64,000 nt of DNA from Artemia franciscana (taxonomy: Eukaryota > Arthropoda > Branchiopoda > Anostraca > Artemiidae), in the NCBI RefSeq assembly GCF_032884065.1, contig NW_027062617.1, forward strand, positions 310,001 through 374,000, given 5' to 3'. Positions 20,913 through 32,716 of the stretch are shown piece after piece (position 1 is the stretch's first letter; each line of letters starts with the position of its first letter). The translations under genes were made by a program, and so were the position numbers. A model generated the notes under the pieces. It was not told the DNA's origin and ran no database searches. It was given only the letters and a program-made list of their open reading frames with translations.

Positions 20913-22030
20913 GGTTGCCAAAACTTGTGCTTAATTTCAATATGATGGTGGTCATACAAATCGCAGGTAGGTCCTCGAATGGGGCGGAAAAAACGGAGCA
21001 TGTACATAAAAATAACTACAAATAGGGTGGGTATAAACGAATAAAAGTGATAATAAGATTTAAAGGATGTTACATCCCAGCCTAATGAGAGGGAATGTAA
21101 TAGAACTAAATTGAAAACTCCACATAAATCAGAGCGGAGAAGATGCAGGTGTATAGTGCTGGGATCAGGTGGTTTGATAATAATAATAATTTATTGTTAC
21201 CTTCTGTGCATAACAATAGCGCACAAAGAGGAGTACCAAAACAAAGAGGAAACATAAAAATGAAAAGAACACTGACAAAATCACGCACAATTATTACCAA
21301 GATTAGCTATTAACACTCATTCAACGTAGGACAAATACTCCGACACTCTACAACTCCCAAAAGTAGGCACTTGATAGACGACAAATCAGGGGAAAATCAA
21401 CAATTGTAGTGGTCAGCAAGCCTACGCTTTCTTACTTTTTTCATACTTTTTTCGAGTTCATACTTTTTCCTGTCAAATCTCCAAAACACCGTACAAGTGG
21501 GAAATGTAGATATTACCAAATAAGGACACCGAGAAAACACTTGAAGACCCGAAAGAATTACGGTCGGCTTTTCGTTTTGTCAGAAAGAGAGAGAAGTTTC
21601 CAACATGGTATTAAAAACCACATGATGCGAAAAACAATATATTAAGCAGAAGAATTGTGCACTACTGGAAAAAAGCACAAAAATTGCCAGAAATATAGAT
21701 TAAAACATGGGAAATCGTATGGTGACGCCAAGTACGTCGAGTGGGTGCTTTAAAGCATCCTTACGAACTCCCAGAGCGCTAAAAATGTGCATGTTTACGA
21801 GTATCTCTACAGAATCAATCAAACCTTTGAATATTTATTTTAAGATATGGCAATTTCAATGGTGGCTATATCAAGGAGGCACACTCGTGCCTCTACAAAG
21901 AGGCGACACACGACAATGTTAAGCGATCTTCGGTTCCAGTGGTCGCAGAGGGATGAGGAGGGATGCATTTCGTAGCCCGAGCTCCAACTAAGAAATCTGC
22001 AAAATTTCATCCCCCTCCAACTTTTCCTTC
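20913..22030. other. No gene recognised; possible retroelement tail at 21178
   Basis: ATAATAATAATTTATT at 21178 resembles the start of the relic at 2945 and may be the reversed tail of a LINE. Short frames at 21409-21645 and 21707-21922 show no domain. Confidence 0.3.
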
Positions 22031-22500
22031 ATAGGGAAAATCTGGCCGAAAGTTTCGACTCGTCAACCCCAGCCCCCCTTTAACGTTGTCCGATCGGGCT
22101 GAAATTCACAAGTTAAGGTCCCCTAGGGCTCCGGAGCTTATCCGCAAAATTTCAGCTCGATCCGATAACTCTTTCCCTGTTTTCCAGAAACCACGCATAG
22201 CCACTTAAAATTCATTTACTTTTTTTTTCTAGACGCCTACAGGTCACATCCGACATCGGATCTGGGTGTAGGAAGACTCATTCGATGCGGAATTCTCCGA
22301 GTAATTTTCCTGGAAAGTTTCATAGGAAAATCTTAACCCCCCGAAAGTTTCGACCCTCCAACCCCCCCCCCCCCCTTTTAACGTTGTCCGATCGGGCTGA
22401 AATTCACAAGTTAAGGTCCCCTACGGCCCAGGAGCTTATCCGTGAAATTTCAGCTTGATCCGATAACTCCTTCCCTGTTTTCCAGAAACCACGCATTAGC
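22031..22500 (+). repeat. Direct duplication of a ~160-bp block, ~295 bp apart
   Basis: The segment CGAAAGTTTCGACTC ... TTTAACGTTGTCCGATCGGG ... CTGAAATTCACAAGTTAAGG ... GATCCGATAACTCTTTCCCT ... CCAGAAACCACGCAT is present at about 22044-22200 and again at about 22338-22497 with few changes. The spacer is unrelated. It is probably two monomers of a tandem repeat family with a degenerate spacer, or part of a mobile element. No coding frame. Confidence 0.7.
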
Positions 22501-22584
22501 TATTAATTAACGGATTTCTCTCCATAAGAGCCCATGTTAATTTGAAATTTTTAAAATTTATTGAGAAGTTATATTTACACACGT

Positions 22585-22659
22585 GCAAGTTATTAGCTCA
22601 CTTGGTAGAGCGTGAGACTTTTAACCCTCGGGTCAAGGGTTCAAGTCCTTTACGGGCGG
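22585..22659 (+). tRNA. tRNA-Lys(TTT)-like relic, probably a pseudogene
   Basis: A clear D arm (TAGCTCACTTGGTAGAGC), an anticodon loop CTTTTAA with anticodon TTT, a T arm AAGGG-TTCAAGT-CCTTT that pairs, and a downstream T-run of eight bases as a polymerase III stop. However, the anticodon stem (TGAGA against CCCTC) is mostly mispaired and the 5' acceptor strand (GCAAGTT) does not match the 3' strand (ACGGGCG). It therefore looks like a decayed gene copy or the head of a tRNA-derived repeat, not an active tRNA. Confidence 0.6.
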
Positions 22660-22825
22660 TTTTTTTTCACAACATCAAAAAAATTTTGATAACACCTGGA
22701 CAGCTTATCATTTGAGAGATAACAGAATATTAGCTTCTTATGAGCAAAAGAAACATTTCGGTCATTCTATCTATTTTTTTTCTATTTTATACAATGATTT
22801 AAAAGCGGGAGGGGGTTTCCTCTCC

Positions 22826-22854
22826 TAATTCCTGTACGAGGAGTACAGGAATTA
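22826..22854. repeat. Perfect 12-bp hairpin
   Basis: TAATTCCTGTAC, loop GAGGA, GTACAGGAATTA. The same TAATTCCTGTACG word recurs in both arms of the inverted-repeat element that follows, so the hairpin may be a remnant of a related element end. Confidence 0.7.
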
Positions 22855-22888
22855 TTAAATTACATCCACTATGGATTGTAGAAAAACG

Positions 22889-23372
22889 TACAGAAATAAT
22901 ATGAAAAAAAACTTCGTTTTCTTAAAGAGTTAAAGAGGCTGCGTCCCAAAGTCGAACCTTAAAACGTACAGGAATTAGAAGAGGCAGTTGGGGGGCTGCC
23001 GCCCCCCAAACCCCCAGCTTTTAAAGACTCTTTTGTACAGGTTTTTTGTTTTTTTGCTAACCCCCCGCTCTTGGCTTGGGAAAGGCCCTCTTTTAATTAA
23101 CAAAACATTGAAATGAATGAATAATGGAATAACTTCGAAAAATGTTAAACACAAGAGGACAGGAGAACCATTGCGCCGAAACTAGTAATTAGTAACAATG
23201 AAGTCCCCCCACAAAAAAAAACCTGTACAAAAGAGTCTTTAAAAGCTGGGGGTTTGGGGGGCGGCAGCCCCCCAACTGCCTCTTCTAATTCCTGTACGTT
23301 TTAAGGTTCGACTTTGGGACGCAGCCTCTTTAACTCTTTAAGAAAACGACGTTTTTTTTCATATTATAACAA
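22889..23372. mobile_element. Inverted-repeat element with ~155-bp arms
   Basis: The left arm (about 22889-23052) and right arm (about 23213-23372) are near-perfect reverse complements. They run from AATATGAAAAAAAACTTCGT through AAAGTCGAACCTTAAAACGT and GGCTGCCGCCCCCCAAAC to TTTTGTACAGG. The arms contain a GC-rich self-complementary core (GGGGGGCTGCCGCCCCCC). The ~160-bp spacer has no open frame. The structure is that of a fold-back/MITE element. Confidence 0.8.
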
Positions 23373-23842
23373 GTAAAGGGTCGCTCTTAAGCGTGCAATG
23401 GAGCGCCAAAAAAGCACGTAAAGCGCAAATTAGGAGCGCTTATCCCATGTATTACCGAAACAGGCAAAAACATGGTTTAGAGTACTAGAAGTCAAGTAGC
23501 AGCTTGAGGCTACGCGTCAAAGCGCAGATTTGCGCGCTTAAAAGCGCACAAACTCATAACCTTGTTATAGAAAGTTCAGGTTTGGTAGAAACACGGTTTG
23601 AAACACCGTGAGTCGAATGGCCCTGAAAAGAAAGTGTATCTGCAAGCCAGAATCCGGTCTCGGCATGTCTTAATGTCCACTTCAAGCGCGAAAATTGAAC
23701 AATTTACAAAACATTTGTTTCTTAAAATAAGCCATAATTCGAAATGACATCGAGCATGCAATACGAAGCTCGATTTAGAGCGTCCAGCAGAGCCCACGAT
23801 GTTTAATGGCACGAAGAGAATGAAGGATAGTTTTGGTCTGCG
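23373..23842. other. No gene recognised; GCGC-rich degenerate repeat
   Basis: Words such as AAAGCGCA, GAGCGCTTA and GCGCGCTTAAAAGCGCACA recur over about 23390-23560. Two segments with GAAACACGGTTT or AAAACATGGTTT suggest a degraded ~120-bp tandem duplication. Confidence 0.35.
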
Positions 23843-25452
23843 GCCATTTCAAACAGTCCGTGGTAATGAACTGTTGTAAGGAGCGACTCGGCTCAATAGT
23901 GACCTAAATTCTAAAAAATGGAATTTTGATACCAATAGCTAGATCAAAAGAATTGCATTTTAATGTCGATTTTAAATATATATGTTTCATCAAGTTTAGT
24001 CTTACCCATCAAAAGTTACGAGCCTGAGAAAATTTGTCTTATTTTAGAAAATAGGGGGAAACACCCCCTAAAAGTCATAGAATCTTAACGAAAATCGCAC
24101 CATCAGATTCAGCGTGTCAGAAAACCCTTTATAGAATTTTCAAGCTCCTATCTACAAAAATGTGGAATTTTGTATTTTTTGCCAGAAGGCAGATCACGGA
24201 TACGTGTTATTTTTTTTTTCGTTTTTTTTTTGTTTTTTTTTGTAATTTTTTCCAGGGGCGATCGTATCGACTCAGTGGTCCTAGAATGTTGCAAGAAGGC
24301 TCATTCTAACGGAAATGAAAAGTTCTAGTGCCCTTTTCAAGTAACCAATAAAATTGGAGGGCACCTAGGCCCCTCCCACGCTAATTATTTTCCCAAAGTC
24401 ACCGGACCAAAATTCTGACCAGGTCAAACTTTGACCTGTGCTTACATATAGTAATGGTTATTGGGAAGTGTACAGACGTTTTCAGGGGGATTTTTCGGTT
24501 GGAGGTAGGGGTCGAGAAGAGGGGGATATGTTTGGGGAACTTTCCATCGAGGAATTTATCACGGGGTAAGAAAATTTCCATGAAGAGAGCGCAGGATTTT
24601 CTAGCATTATTTAAATAAAAAAAAACAATGAAAAAATAAATATGAAAAAGTTTTTTTCAACTGGAAGTAAGGAGCAGCATTAAAACTCAAAACGAACAGA
24701 AATTATTATGCATATAAGGGGCTCACCTCCTCCTAATGCCTGGCTCTTTACGCAAAAGTATTTTTAGTAATTTCAACTATTTATTCTATGGCCTTTTGTG
24801 ATTCAGGGGTCATTCTTAAGAAATTGGGACAAAATTTAGTCTTAAGTGTAAAGAGTGAGGTACTGACGAGGGGGTGAACCCCTCATATTCGTAACAAAAA
24901 TATGAGAATACAAAAGTTCGTTACGTAAGCTAATTTGTAAGTTACGTATATCTTTAAGTAATAAAAACATTCGTAAAAAATTAAAAGTTCTAGTTGCCTT
25001 TTTAAGCAACCAAAAAATCGGAGGGCAACTAGGCCTCCTCCCCTGCTCCTTTTTTTCTCAAAATCATTCGATCTAAACTATGAGAAAGCCATTTAGCCAA
25101 AAAAAAAAAATATGCAAATTTCGTTTTAACTATTAATCTGCGGAGAGCCAAAATCAAAACATGCATTGATTCAAAAGCGGAAAGTAACTGAAAGTAAGAA
25201 GCGACATCAAAACTCAAAACAAAGCGAAATTACTTCGTATATGAAACGGGCTGCTTCCTCATCAACGCCCCGCTCTTTACGCTAAAGTTTTTTACTGTTT
25301 TAAAAAGTAGAGCTGAGAGAAAGAGTCAAACTTTAGTGTAAAGAGCGGGACGTTGATGAGGAAGCAGCCCCTTTCATATACGAAGTAATTTCTGTTCGTC
25401 GCTTATAATGTCGCTCCTTACTTTCAGTTAGAAAAACCTTTTTTTTATTTAA
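23843..25452 (-). mobile_element. Fold-back family, copy D
   Basis: Reverse orientation. It begins with the terminal hairpin in diverged form (TTTCAAACAGTCCGTGGTAA), then GGAGCGACTCGGCTCAATAG, the family body, and ends with both fold-back modules (about 24640-24870 and 25185-25440) and an A/T-rich tail ATTTAATAAC. Subfamily 1. No coding frame. Confidence 0.78.
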
Positions 25453-25640
25453 TAACATACGAAAATAGGGGTTAAAAAGTACAGGCTCCACTTACGGTAT
25501 AGCGCTTCGCGCCGCCATGAAAAGAGTGAAAAAAAGTGTGAGCACATGAATTATTCATTAATCTACAATGCAACAGGTTAAAGCTGAAATTCCACTATGA
25601 GTGGTAATTAATCTGCATTTTTTCAAGGATTATTTAGGTC

Positions 25641-25969
25641 AAAATGAAGTCTACACGTAGTAGGCTCAGATTAGTTTCAGAAAATCTTGACAGGCTAAGT
25701 GGGTTAGACAGTTTGAAGCTGTTAGGTCTATTAGGGATAGAATTTTACTTTCTTTACCCTTCCCTGCTTTTCAAAGTACCCGAAGAGATAATTATGCAGA
25801 AGTTATGGGTCAACAAGTTTCTCAAATTCTAGATGTCGTTGATGAATTTTCTTTTCGACAGCAACACCACTTTTCCGCAATCAAAAGTTCCCCATACGCT
25901 GGTACTAGTAGTATTGTTCTCTTGTTTACATTGTGCTTTATTGTGCTAATGTTTCCTTTCTTTCATTTT
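25641..25969 (+). pseudogene. Possible broken coding fragment upstream of troponin C exon
   Basis: A frame open at 25644-25832 (MKSTRSRLRLVSENLDRLSG and on) overlaps a second frame open from about 25676 to 25980 that reads AKWVRQFEAVRSIRDRILLS and later NYAEVMGQQVSQILDVVDEF. The second frame has a protein-like composition. A frameshift between the two would make one longer frame. No family is recognised and no ATG opens the second frame. It could be a decayed gene or element fragment lying in a troponin C intron, or chance. Confidence 0.25.
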
Positions 25970-25973
25970 TCAG

Positions 25974-25995
25974 GAGGACGATGAGAAGACCGCGA
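25974..25995 (+). CDS. TpnC: Troponin C, microexon (22 bp) encoding the N-terminal EDDEKTA
   Basis: Troponin C is the calcium sensor of the troponin complex on striated-muscle thin filaments. It binds troponin I and T and relays the calcium signal to tropomyosin. This exon lies between a strong acceptor (TTTCTTTCATTTTTCAG, AG at 25972-25973) and a consensus donor GTAAGT at 25996. It reads E-D-D-E-K-T-A plus the A of a split codon, completed by TG at the start of the next exon to give Met. The joined sequence EDDEKTAMLRKTF matches the usual start of arthropod troponin C, and the reading phase fits exactly. It starts in phase 0, so the initiator ATG and 5' UTR must lie in an upstream exon that I could not locate. 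The following intron is 7391 bp and holds polyT, fold-back copy E and other repeats. Confidence 0.8.
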
Positions 25996-26732
25996 GTAAG
26001 TATTCTCTTGTTGTCATTATGTTTATGGTGTTGCTACTAATATAGCTATTATGATCATTTTTTTATACGTAGTATAATTAGTTATATTAATATGGTTCTT
26101 GGTATAATTGTGGCTTGAAGCAACATTACTGCTTTTTTCGTTTTTTCATCTATTTTCTTATCTATTTTTTTAGTGATCTGTAGTTTGGGAATGTAAAAAA
26201 AAATTAAGGATAGCACCTCTTAATAATGCTAAAATCTTGAAACGGAGAAAAATTCCCCCCAACTCAGCACCATTTCAGGTAATTTTCCTGAAAAAATTAA
26301 GACATTTTTGTTTCTAGCATGCTAAATAGCATGAATTAAAAAAGGAAACTGCCTTAACTCCAAAAATAAACTTTCTAGGAACGTCGGACATAAATCGAAT
26401 AGGCCACGCAGTATCTTTAAGAACCTGGAGTCGACATTTTGAATCTGTTTTTGATATCAAGGCAATAATTTTCGGAAATTTAATATCAAATTACCAAGTC
26501 CTCTCCTTACCTTTTCAATTTTTTTAATTTTCAGTGAAATTTCTGAAAGGCTCTGAAATAAACTAGCCGATTCGGACGTGACCACGCTCATAAGTAGGGA
26601 GGTTTTTTTCTATTGAAATTTGTCTTTAACCCGTCGGTCTTTAGGTCTCAGCCTAACTTGATAAAAATTTACAGCTAGGGCTCTTGTTATGCCTTTTAAG
26701 CGTTTTAAAAGAGTCCAACCTCTGCGGGTGGA

Positions 26733-27246
26733 GGGGTCCCTAAACTTTTAAAATCATGCCACCCACCAAAAGGACTTATGTTTTAAACCCAAATTAGTGG
26801 GAACCAAGATCTTATTTCCTATTGTGTCTTTTTCGGATCTCCAGCCGATCCAATCTTTCTAGGAAGGAGGTAGGGGGGTCCAACTTCTTTTTTCAGAACA
26901 TCTATCAGGCTGCTGACTTGCAGCCAACCTTTGTTTAAAGTGAAACCAAGTGTCAAAGATGTACTTTTTGGGGATCCAAACCCAAGATAACCTCTGTTTT
27001 AGGGAGGAGGGGGGCTGGTTCCTCTATTCTTTGCAATCATAGAATCCATCAAAAGGGACTGTTGGACCTCAACCAAAGCTGACGAATAGAAGGTGGAGCT
27101 GTCATATTTGTGGCTTTTGAGGGTCCATACCCAGTAATTCCTATCTAGGGGTGGGAGATCCCTGAATTCTTATAACCGTTAAATATTCTAAGGTGGGCTG
27201 TTGGGTCCCCATCAATCTTATTTGAAGTAAAAGCTAACGACCCAAC
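26733..27246 (+). repeat. Degenerate ~140-bp tandem repeat in a troponin C intron
   Basis: About four units start near 26733, 26866, 27001 and 27147. Each has a GGAGGGGTCC-type box, a CATC-AAAAGGACT-type box, and a GGATCCAAACCCA or GGGTCCATACCCA box. A further, more decayed stretch of similar wording lies around 27995-28240. No coding potential. Confidence 0.5.
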
Positions 27247-27735
27247 CGTAACTCTTTGGGAAGAAAGAAATATAACATTTTTTCATGGAAAGTGAAAAAC
27301 TAGTGCTCTACTTGTACCCTATTAAGGGCTTGACCTGATTCAAATTATAGAAGGGGGTCTAGAAAATTCTTGTCATCTCGAGCGTCATCATACCGACAAT
27401 ATTTTCCACCAGAAGACACTCTACCCCAACAACTTGTTCATCACGTATTGTTTCTAAGATTTTATCTATCTTAGCCCTCATTCGTCGCGTTTCCTCAGGG
27501 TATTCATAAACATTTGTCCCCTACATAGCAGAAAATCTAACATACCATTGCCATTGTTTTACTGTTTTATTTTGTTTCCCAGGATACTTGTTTCATTCAT
27601 TTATTTTGTTCTATTTTTTGCTTTATATGATGACTCCTTTTTATCATTTTGGATTAGTTACTCAAATCTATAGATTTTTTCCTATTTTTATTTCGTATGA
27701 ATTTTTGTTTTATATCTTAAGGTTGTCCTATCTAT

Positions 27736-27736
<1 letters not shown>

Positions 27737-27790
<54 letters not shown>
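27737..27790 (+). repeat. Poly(T) tract, 54 bases
   Basis: Uninterrupted T run inside the first visible troponin C intron. It may be the reversed A-tail of a retrotransposed copy. The 121-codon frame spanning it is not a gene. Confidence 0.8.
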
Positions 27791-27792
<2 letters not shown>

Positions 27793-30332
27793 CACAGAGA
27801 AACAAGATAAATATACTCGTATATAGACAACTGTGTCTTTGTGATTTGACCCAAAAATGTGAAAAGCGACCCAGAGGGGCTTGTAAGAGCTGTATTTTAC
27901 TCAATACAACCTTATCTCTTTTCTGCCAAAACGAGCTGTTTAATCCTAACTAAAAGTAATGGGAGGCAACAGACCAACAGTGTGCATAATATACATGGCT
28001 TTTTAGGGTCATTGTCATGTTCTACCTCTGTCGAGAGAGGAGGCAGAGTTTCCTGACTTTTTGCCACTACAGCTCTTTCAGAAAGCGTTGTTTGGTCTGA
28101 AGCAACTGTAGTAAAAATTGTTGCCCAGTCTGGCTTCCTTGAAAATCAGCTGAAAAGGGTTCCTTAATTTTTGTCCTCAGTACACTTATCAGAAGGTATC
28201 ATAGGTACCCAATCAAAGCTAATGACTCAGTTAAGTCTGTTGGTGGCTAGGCTTAATCTGAATTTGGCAAGAGAAGGGGAGGAGAAGGAATTTCTTACCA
28301 TGTTATTTGTCATCAGGGTCGTAGCTCTGATCATATTTGGGACAGGACTGGATCGCAGTCCCCGTGACTCAAGACGCAGAGGCGGTGGCATAATGCTGTA
28401 CCCTTTTATGACGTATAGTGTAACACTGTCAATCCCTTTTTAAAGTTTTATCGCCAAAGGGCGGAGGTCTCTCTTTCAGCAAAGGATTCACTGTCAACCT
28501 ACCATCATTCTACATCTTTCAATCGTGCAAAGCACACATTTTTCTACTTTACATTTTCTATAAAATGAAATGCATTTCTCAACTAATTCTCCGCATAGAT
28601 TAGACATTTTCTTTTCTTTTTTTATCTGTGCTTTTAATAGATCGTGATGCAACTGTTTAGATTTTGTCAGATTCTTGGCAAGTTTGAACTATTTCATTAT
28701 TTATAAAGTCACAAGCTAAAATACTTCATCCTAGCTATTTATCACTTCAAAACTTTCCCTTTGAATTGTGTGGTAAAGATATGGAAAGCCAGAATTAGAA
28801 GACTGAGTTCGCCTTCACAGATGGCCGCATATGTGAAAACGAAAACCTAACGTTTCGAACAACACTATGGTCTTTTATGTCTCTTGGGCTTTTGTATCGT
28901 GGACACAGTCATGTCTACAACTCATGGTGTTTGCAGGGAACCTAAGATCCTACCTACAATGCAAAAACTCCCACTAAAAAAACTTACTTCGCCATACAGA
29001 AAATTTTATTCTACAAACCCTAGAATAAAAGAATTAAAGTGGTTTGGAATTTTATGGTAAAATTGAAAACAAATGCAGTTGCGAGAAAACTGTTTTAGTC
29101 AAAAGTGTAAGGAAATCGTTCTTTTAATTGGCTGATTCATTTGGTATTTAGTCCCTATGGAAACGATTCTCATGATTACAAAGTAACGCACCAAACTTAT
29201 GGCCTTTGGATAAGGAGGAGGACGGGCTTCTGTGAGGCTGCTGTGGAAGGGGGGGGGGTACTAAAGGTCTACACTTTTGATCGGCGGTGGCTTCTGATGG
29301 GACGACTTTCTTTTGAAAAATAGTCCCATTTGAAGTCTTAAGCATTGAACTGACATTGCTCTCTGGTGCTGAAAATCTACCTACGCCTCTAATAGTGTTG
29401 CGCATTGTCCATAGAATTCAAATAACGTAAATTTTAGTAACTTAGAATAGAAGAAACAATGCTTGGAACCAATCCACTTGGAGAGGGGGCATTTGCCCCT
29501 CTATATTTTTAACTCCCCTCTTTTCTAGATTTGAAAAATTTTTTTTTTTGATATTTCCATGGAAATATTTTTCTGTATTTTGAAAAAAATGAACTTGAAA
29601 AACTCATTTACTCCCTCCCTCCTGCCGAATATATTTCTATGAATTGACGCCCCTATGTGGGATATCAATTTTAGCAAATCCCGCTATGGAAAAAAGTATG
29701 GATCCCGCTATGGAAAAAAGTTTCTGTTGCTACCTCTACTCAATGGTTAAAGTTGGATAAAGCAATTTACAGAGACCAAAGAATGTTTTGTTTTATGAAA
29801 ATATTCCATAATTTGTAGAGCCTCTATCTAGGGGAGGAGGTTAAAGGGGACTTTAGTAAAAATTTAAGCGATAATATTAAAAAAATTTGAAAGCTATTAA
29901 AGTTTCACTGAAGGTATTTTGGATCTTATCACAGTAAAATCTTATCCGGAACTGATTTGCGTGTTTTTGCTAAGACTTTTGGCAGCTGAAAGAGAAGGAA
30001 GCTATTATGATATATGGCGAAACTTTATATCCATGAATGTGTCATCAATGGGAGTGGTAGGGGATAGGGGGCAGGGGCTTGTTTTCACAAAATTCCCCTG
30101 CACCAATTTTAAAGAAAACTTTTGGGAGGTATTTTTGTTGAAAAATGCGTCTTTTGGTATTTTCATCGAAGGAACAGAAAAAACGACAAATTTGACACCT
30201 CCTTAGATATCAAGAAATTCCCTTCACCCTCTAAGTTTTCTGAATAGATTCCCATGCTCCGTGGACTTTATCATTTCAAAAGGGACAAAATTCATTGACA
30301 GAACATGATTCTATCAAAGGAATGAAATAGAT
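27791..30332. other. Intron sequence, no gene recognised
   Basis: Part of the 7.4-kb troponin C intron. Short open frames (for example 28171-28443, 29141-29323 and 29919-30206) have no domain or splice support. CTAACGTTTCGAAC near 28848 recalls sequences near Penelope-like element ends, but nothing else supports that. Confidence 0.4.
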
Positions 30333-30560
30333 ATGATTTCAAACTATACATAGTTTCTGGTAATTTGATATAAAATCAAATTTCATTAAATTAATTTAAT
30401 TTTTCTTAAATTAAATTAAATTAATTCATTTATTAACTAATTCATTCATTAATTTATTCAAATCAAAATATGATTTCAAACTATACATAGTTTCTGGTGA
30501 TTTGGTATAAGATTAAATTTCATTAAATTAAATTAATATTTCTTAAATTAAATTAAATCA
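30333..30560 (+). repeat. Direct duplication, ~137-bp period, in intron
   Basis: ATGATTTCAAACTATACATA followed by GTTTCTGGTRATTTGRTATA and ATTAAATT-rich sequence occurs at about 30332 and again at about 30469. The tails are runs of TTAAATTAAATTAA. This is a two-unit tandem repeat. Confidence 0.7.
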
Positions 30561-31043
30561 TTTAAATTAAAATTTTAATTTATGTACGCGCTTTAATTAT
30601 GTATGTATGTACGCGCTTGTACGTAGAGATGGGGGAAGGATATGAAATATCCCCAAGTTTCCAAGGGCCCTTCACCACTGAGAAAATGAACACTTTTACT
30701 TGAAAGTGTAAGCAAAGTAACAAAGCACCAACTTTTAATAAAGGTAGACAGAGAAATAGAATTCGATACATCTTTTTTATTCAAAACAAAATGAAACATT
30801 GAAAACAAAAATTAATCTTTTCAGAAAGGAGAAATAAGAAGATGACGAAAAAAAAATCAGAGTCACCAAATAATTTACAAAAATCAGAATAGCCTGCTAC
30901 TGCCACGTCAACGGCTACTGACCCCACAACAGATATTCTATTTGGGATTTCAATTTATAATATTAACTTGTAACAATAACGCTGAGCAAAAACTTCCACT
31001 AACTTTCCTAAAAGAATTCTCCTAATAGTTTCCCTTTATATAT

Positions 31044-32716
31044 CAAACAGTTCGTGGTAACGAACTGTAGTAAGGAGCGACCCGGCTCAATAGTAAACGA
31101 AACTCTAAAAAACGGAATTTTGATGCTAAGAGATACATCAAAAGAATCGGATTTTCATGCTGATTTTAAATATATAAGTTTCATCAAATTTAGTCTTTGT
31201 CATCAAAAGTTACGAGTTTCTGAGAAAATTTGCTTTATTTTGGAAAATAGTGGGGAAACATCCCCTAAAAATCATAGAATCATAACGAAAATCTCACCAT
31301 CGCGATCAGCATATCAGAGAACCCTAAAGCAAAAATTTTGAGCTCCTATCTACAAAAATGTGGAATTTTGTATTTTTTGCCAGAAGGCAGATCAAGGATG
31401 CGTGTTTATTTGTTTTTTTTTCCAGGGGTGATCGTATCGACCCAGTTGTCCTAGAATGTTGCAAGAGGGCTCATTCTAACGGAAATGAAAAGTTCTAGTG
31501 CCCTTTTTAAGTAACCAAAAAAATTGGAGGGCATCTAGGCCCCCTCCCACACTAATTATTTTACCAATGTCAACGGATCAAAATTCTGAGATAGCCATTT
31601 TATTCAGCGTAGTCGAAAAACCTTATAACTATGTCTTTGGGGACGACTTACTCCCCCACAGTCCCTGTGGGAGGGGCAACAAGTTACAAACTTTGACCAG
31701 TGCTTACATATAGTAATGGTTATTGGGAAGTGTACTGGCGTTTTCAGGAGGATTTGTTTTGGTTGGGGGGAGGGGTTGAGAAGAGGGGGATATGCTGGGG
31801 GAACTTTCCATCGATAATTGTCATGGGGGAAGAAAATTTCCATGAAGGGAGCGCAGGATTTACTAGCATTATTTAAAAAAACAATGAAAAAATAAATATG
31901 AAAAAGTTTTTTCAGCTGGAAGTAAGGAACAGCATTAAAACTTAAAACAAACAGAAATTACCCATATGAGGGGCTCACCTCCTCCTAATATCTCGCTCTT
32001 TACGCTAAAATATTTTTAGTAACTTCAACTATTTATTCTACGGCTTTTGTGATTCAGGGGTCATTCTTAATGAATTGGGACAAAATTTAAGCTTTAATGT
32101 AAAGAGCGAGGTACTGACGAGGGGGCGAACTCCCTCATATATGCAATAAAAATATGAGAATACAAAAGTTCTTTACGTAAGCTAATTTATAAGTTACTTA
32201 AATCTTTTACTAATAAAAAGATTCGTAAAAAATTAAAAGTTCTAGTTGCCTTTTTAATTAACCAAAAAATCGGAGTGCAACTAGGCTTCTTCCCCCGCTC
32301 TTTTTTTCTCAAAATTATGAGAAAATCATTTAGCCAAAAAAAAAAATGCAAATTTTGTTTTAATTATTCCTCCGCGGAGAGCCAAAATCAAAACATGCAT
32401 TGATTCAAAAACGTTCGATTCAAAAAAACAAGTTTTTTTAACTGAAAGTAAGGAGCGACATTAAAACTTAAAACGAAAAGAAATTACTTCGTATATGAAA
32501 GAGGCTGCTTCCTCATCAATGTCCCGCTCTTTACGCTAAAGTTTTTTACTGTTTTAAAAAGAAGAATTGAGAGAAAGAGTCAAACTTTAGCGTAAAGAGC
32601 GGGGCGTTCATGAGGAAGCAGCCTCTTTCATATACGAAGTAATTTCTGTTCGTTTTAAGTTTTAATGTCGCTCCTTACTTTCAGTTAAAAAAACTTGTTT
32701 TTTTTTATTTAATCTG
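31044..32716 (-). mobile_element. Fold-back family, copy E (full length, with 34-bp flanking duplication)
   Basis: Reverse orientation, 1673 bp. It begins CAAACAGTTCGTGGTAACGA, the terminal hairpin, and ends with the fold-back module and TTTTTTATTTAATCTG. The 34 bp before it (31010-31043) and after it (32717-32750) are the same sequence with one T/C difference, starting AAAAGAATTCTCCTAATAGT and ending CTTTATATAT. This gives exact element boundaries and shows insertion within the troponin C intron. Subfamily 1. No coding capacity. Confidence 0.88.

Noticed and set aside
27588-27953. 121-codon Phe-rich frame
   Set aside because: It is carried through a 54-base T run inside a troponin C intron. 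No domain or conserved start.
28827-28900. Hammerhead ribozyme or Penelope terminus (CGAAACGTTAGG on the - strand)
   Set aside because: The conserved CTGATGA half is not present at a suitable distance and no stems can be drawn.
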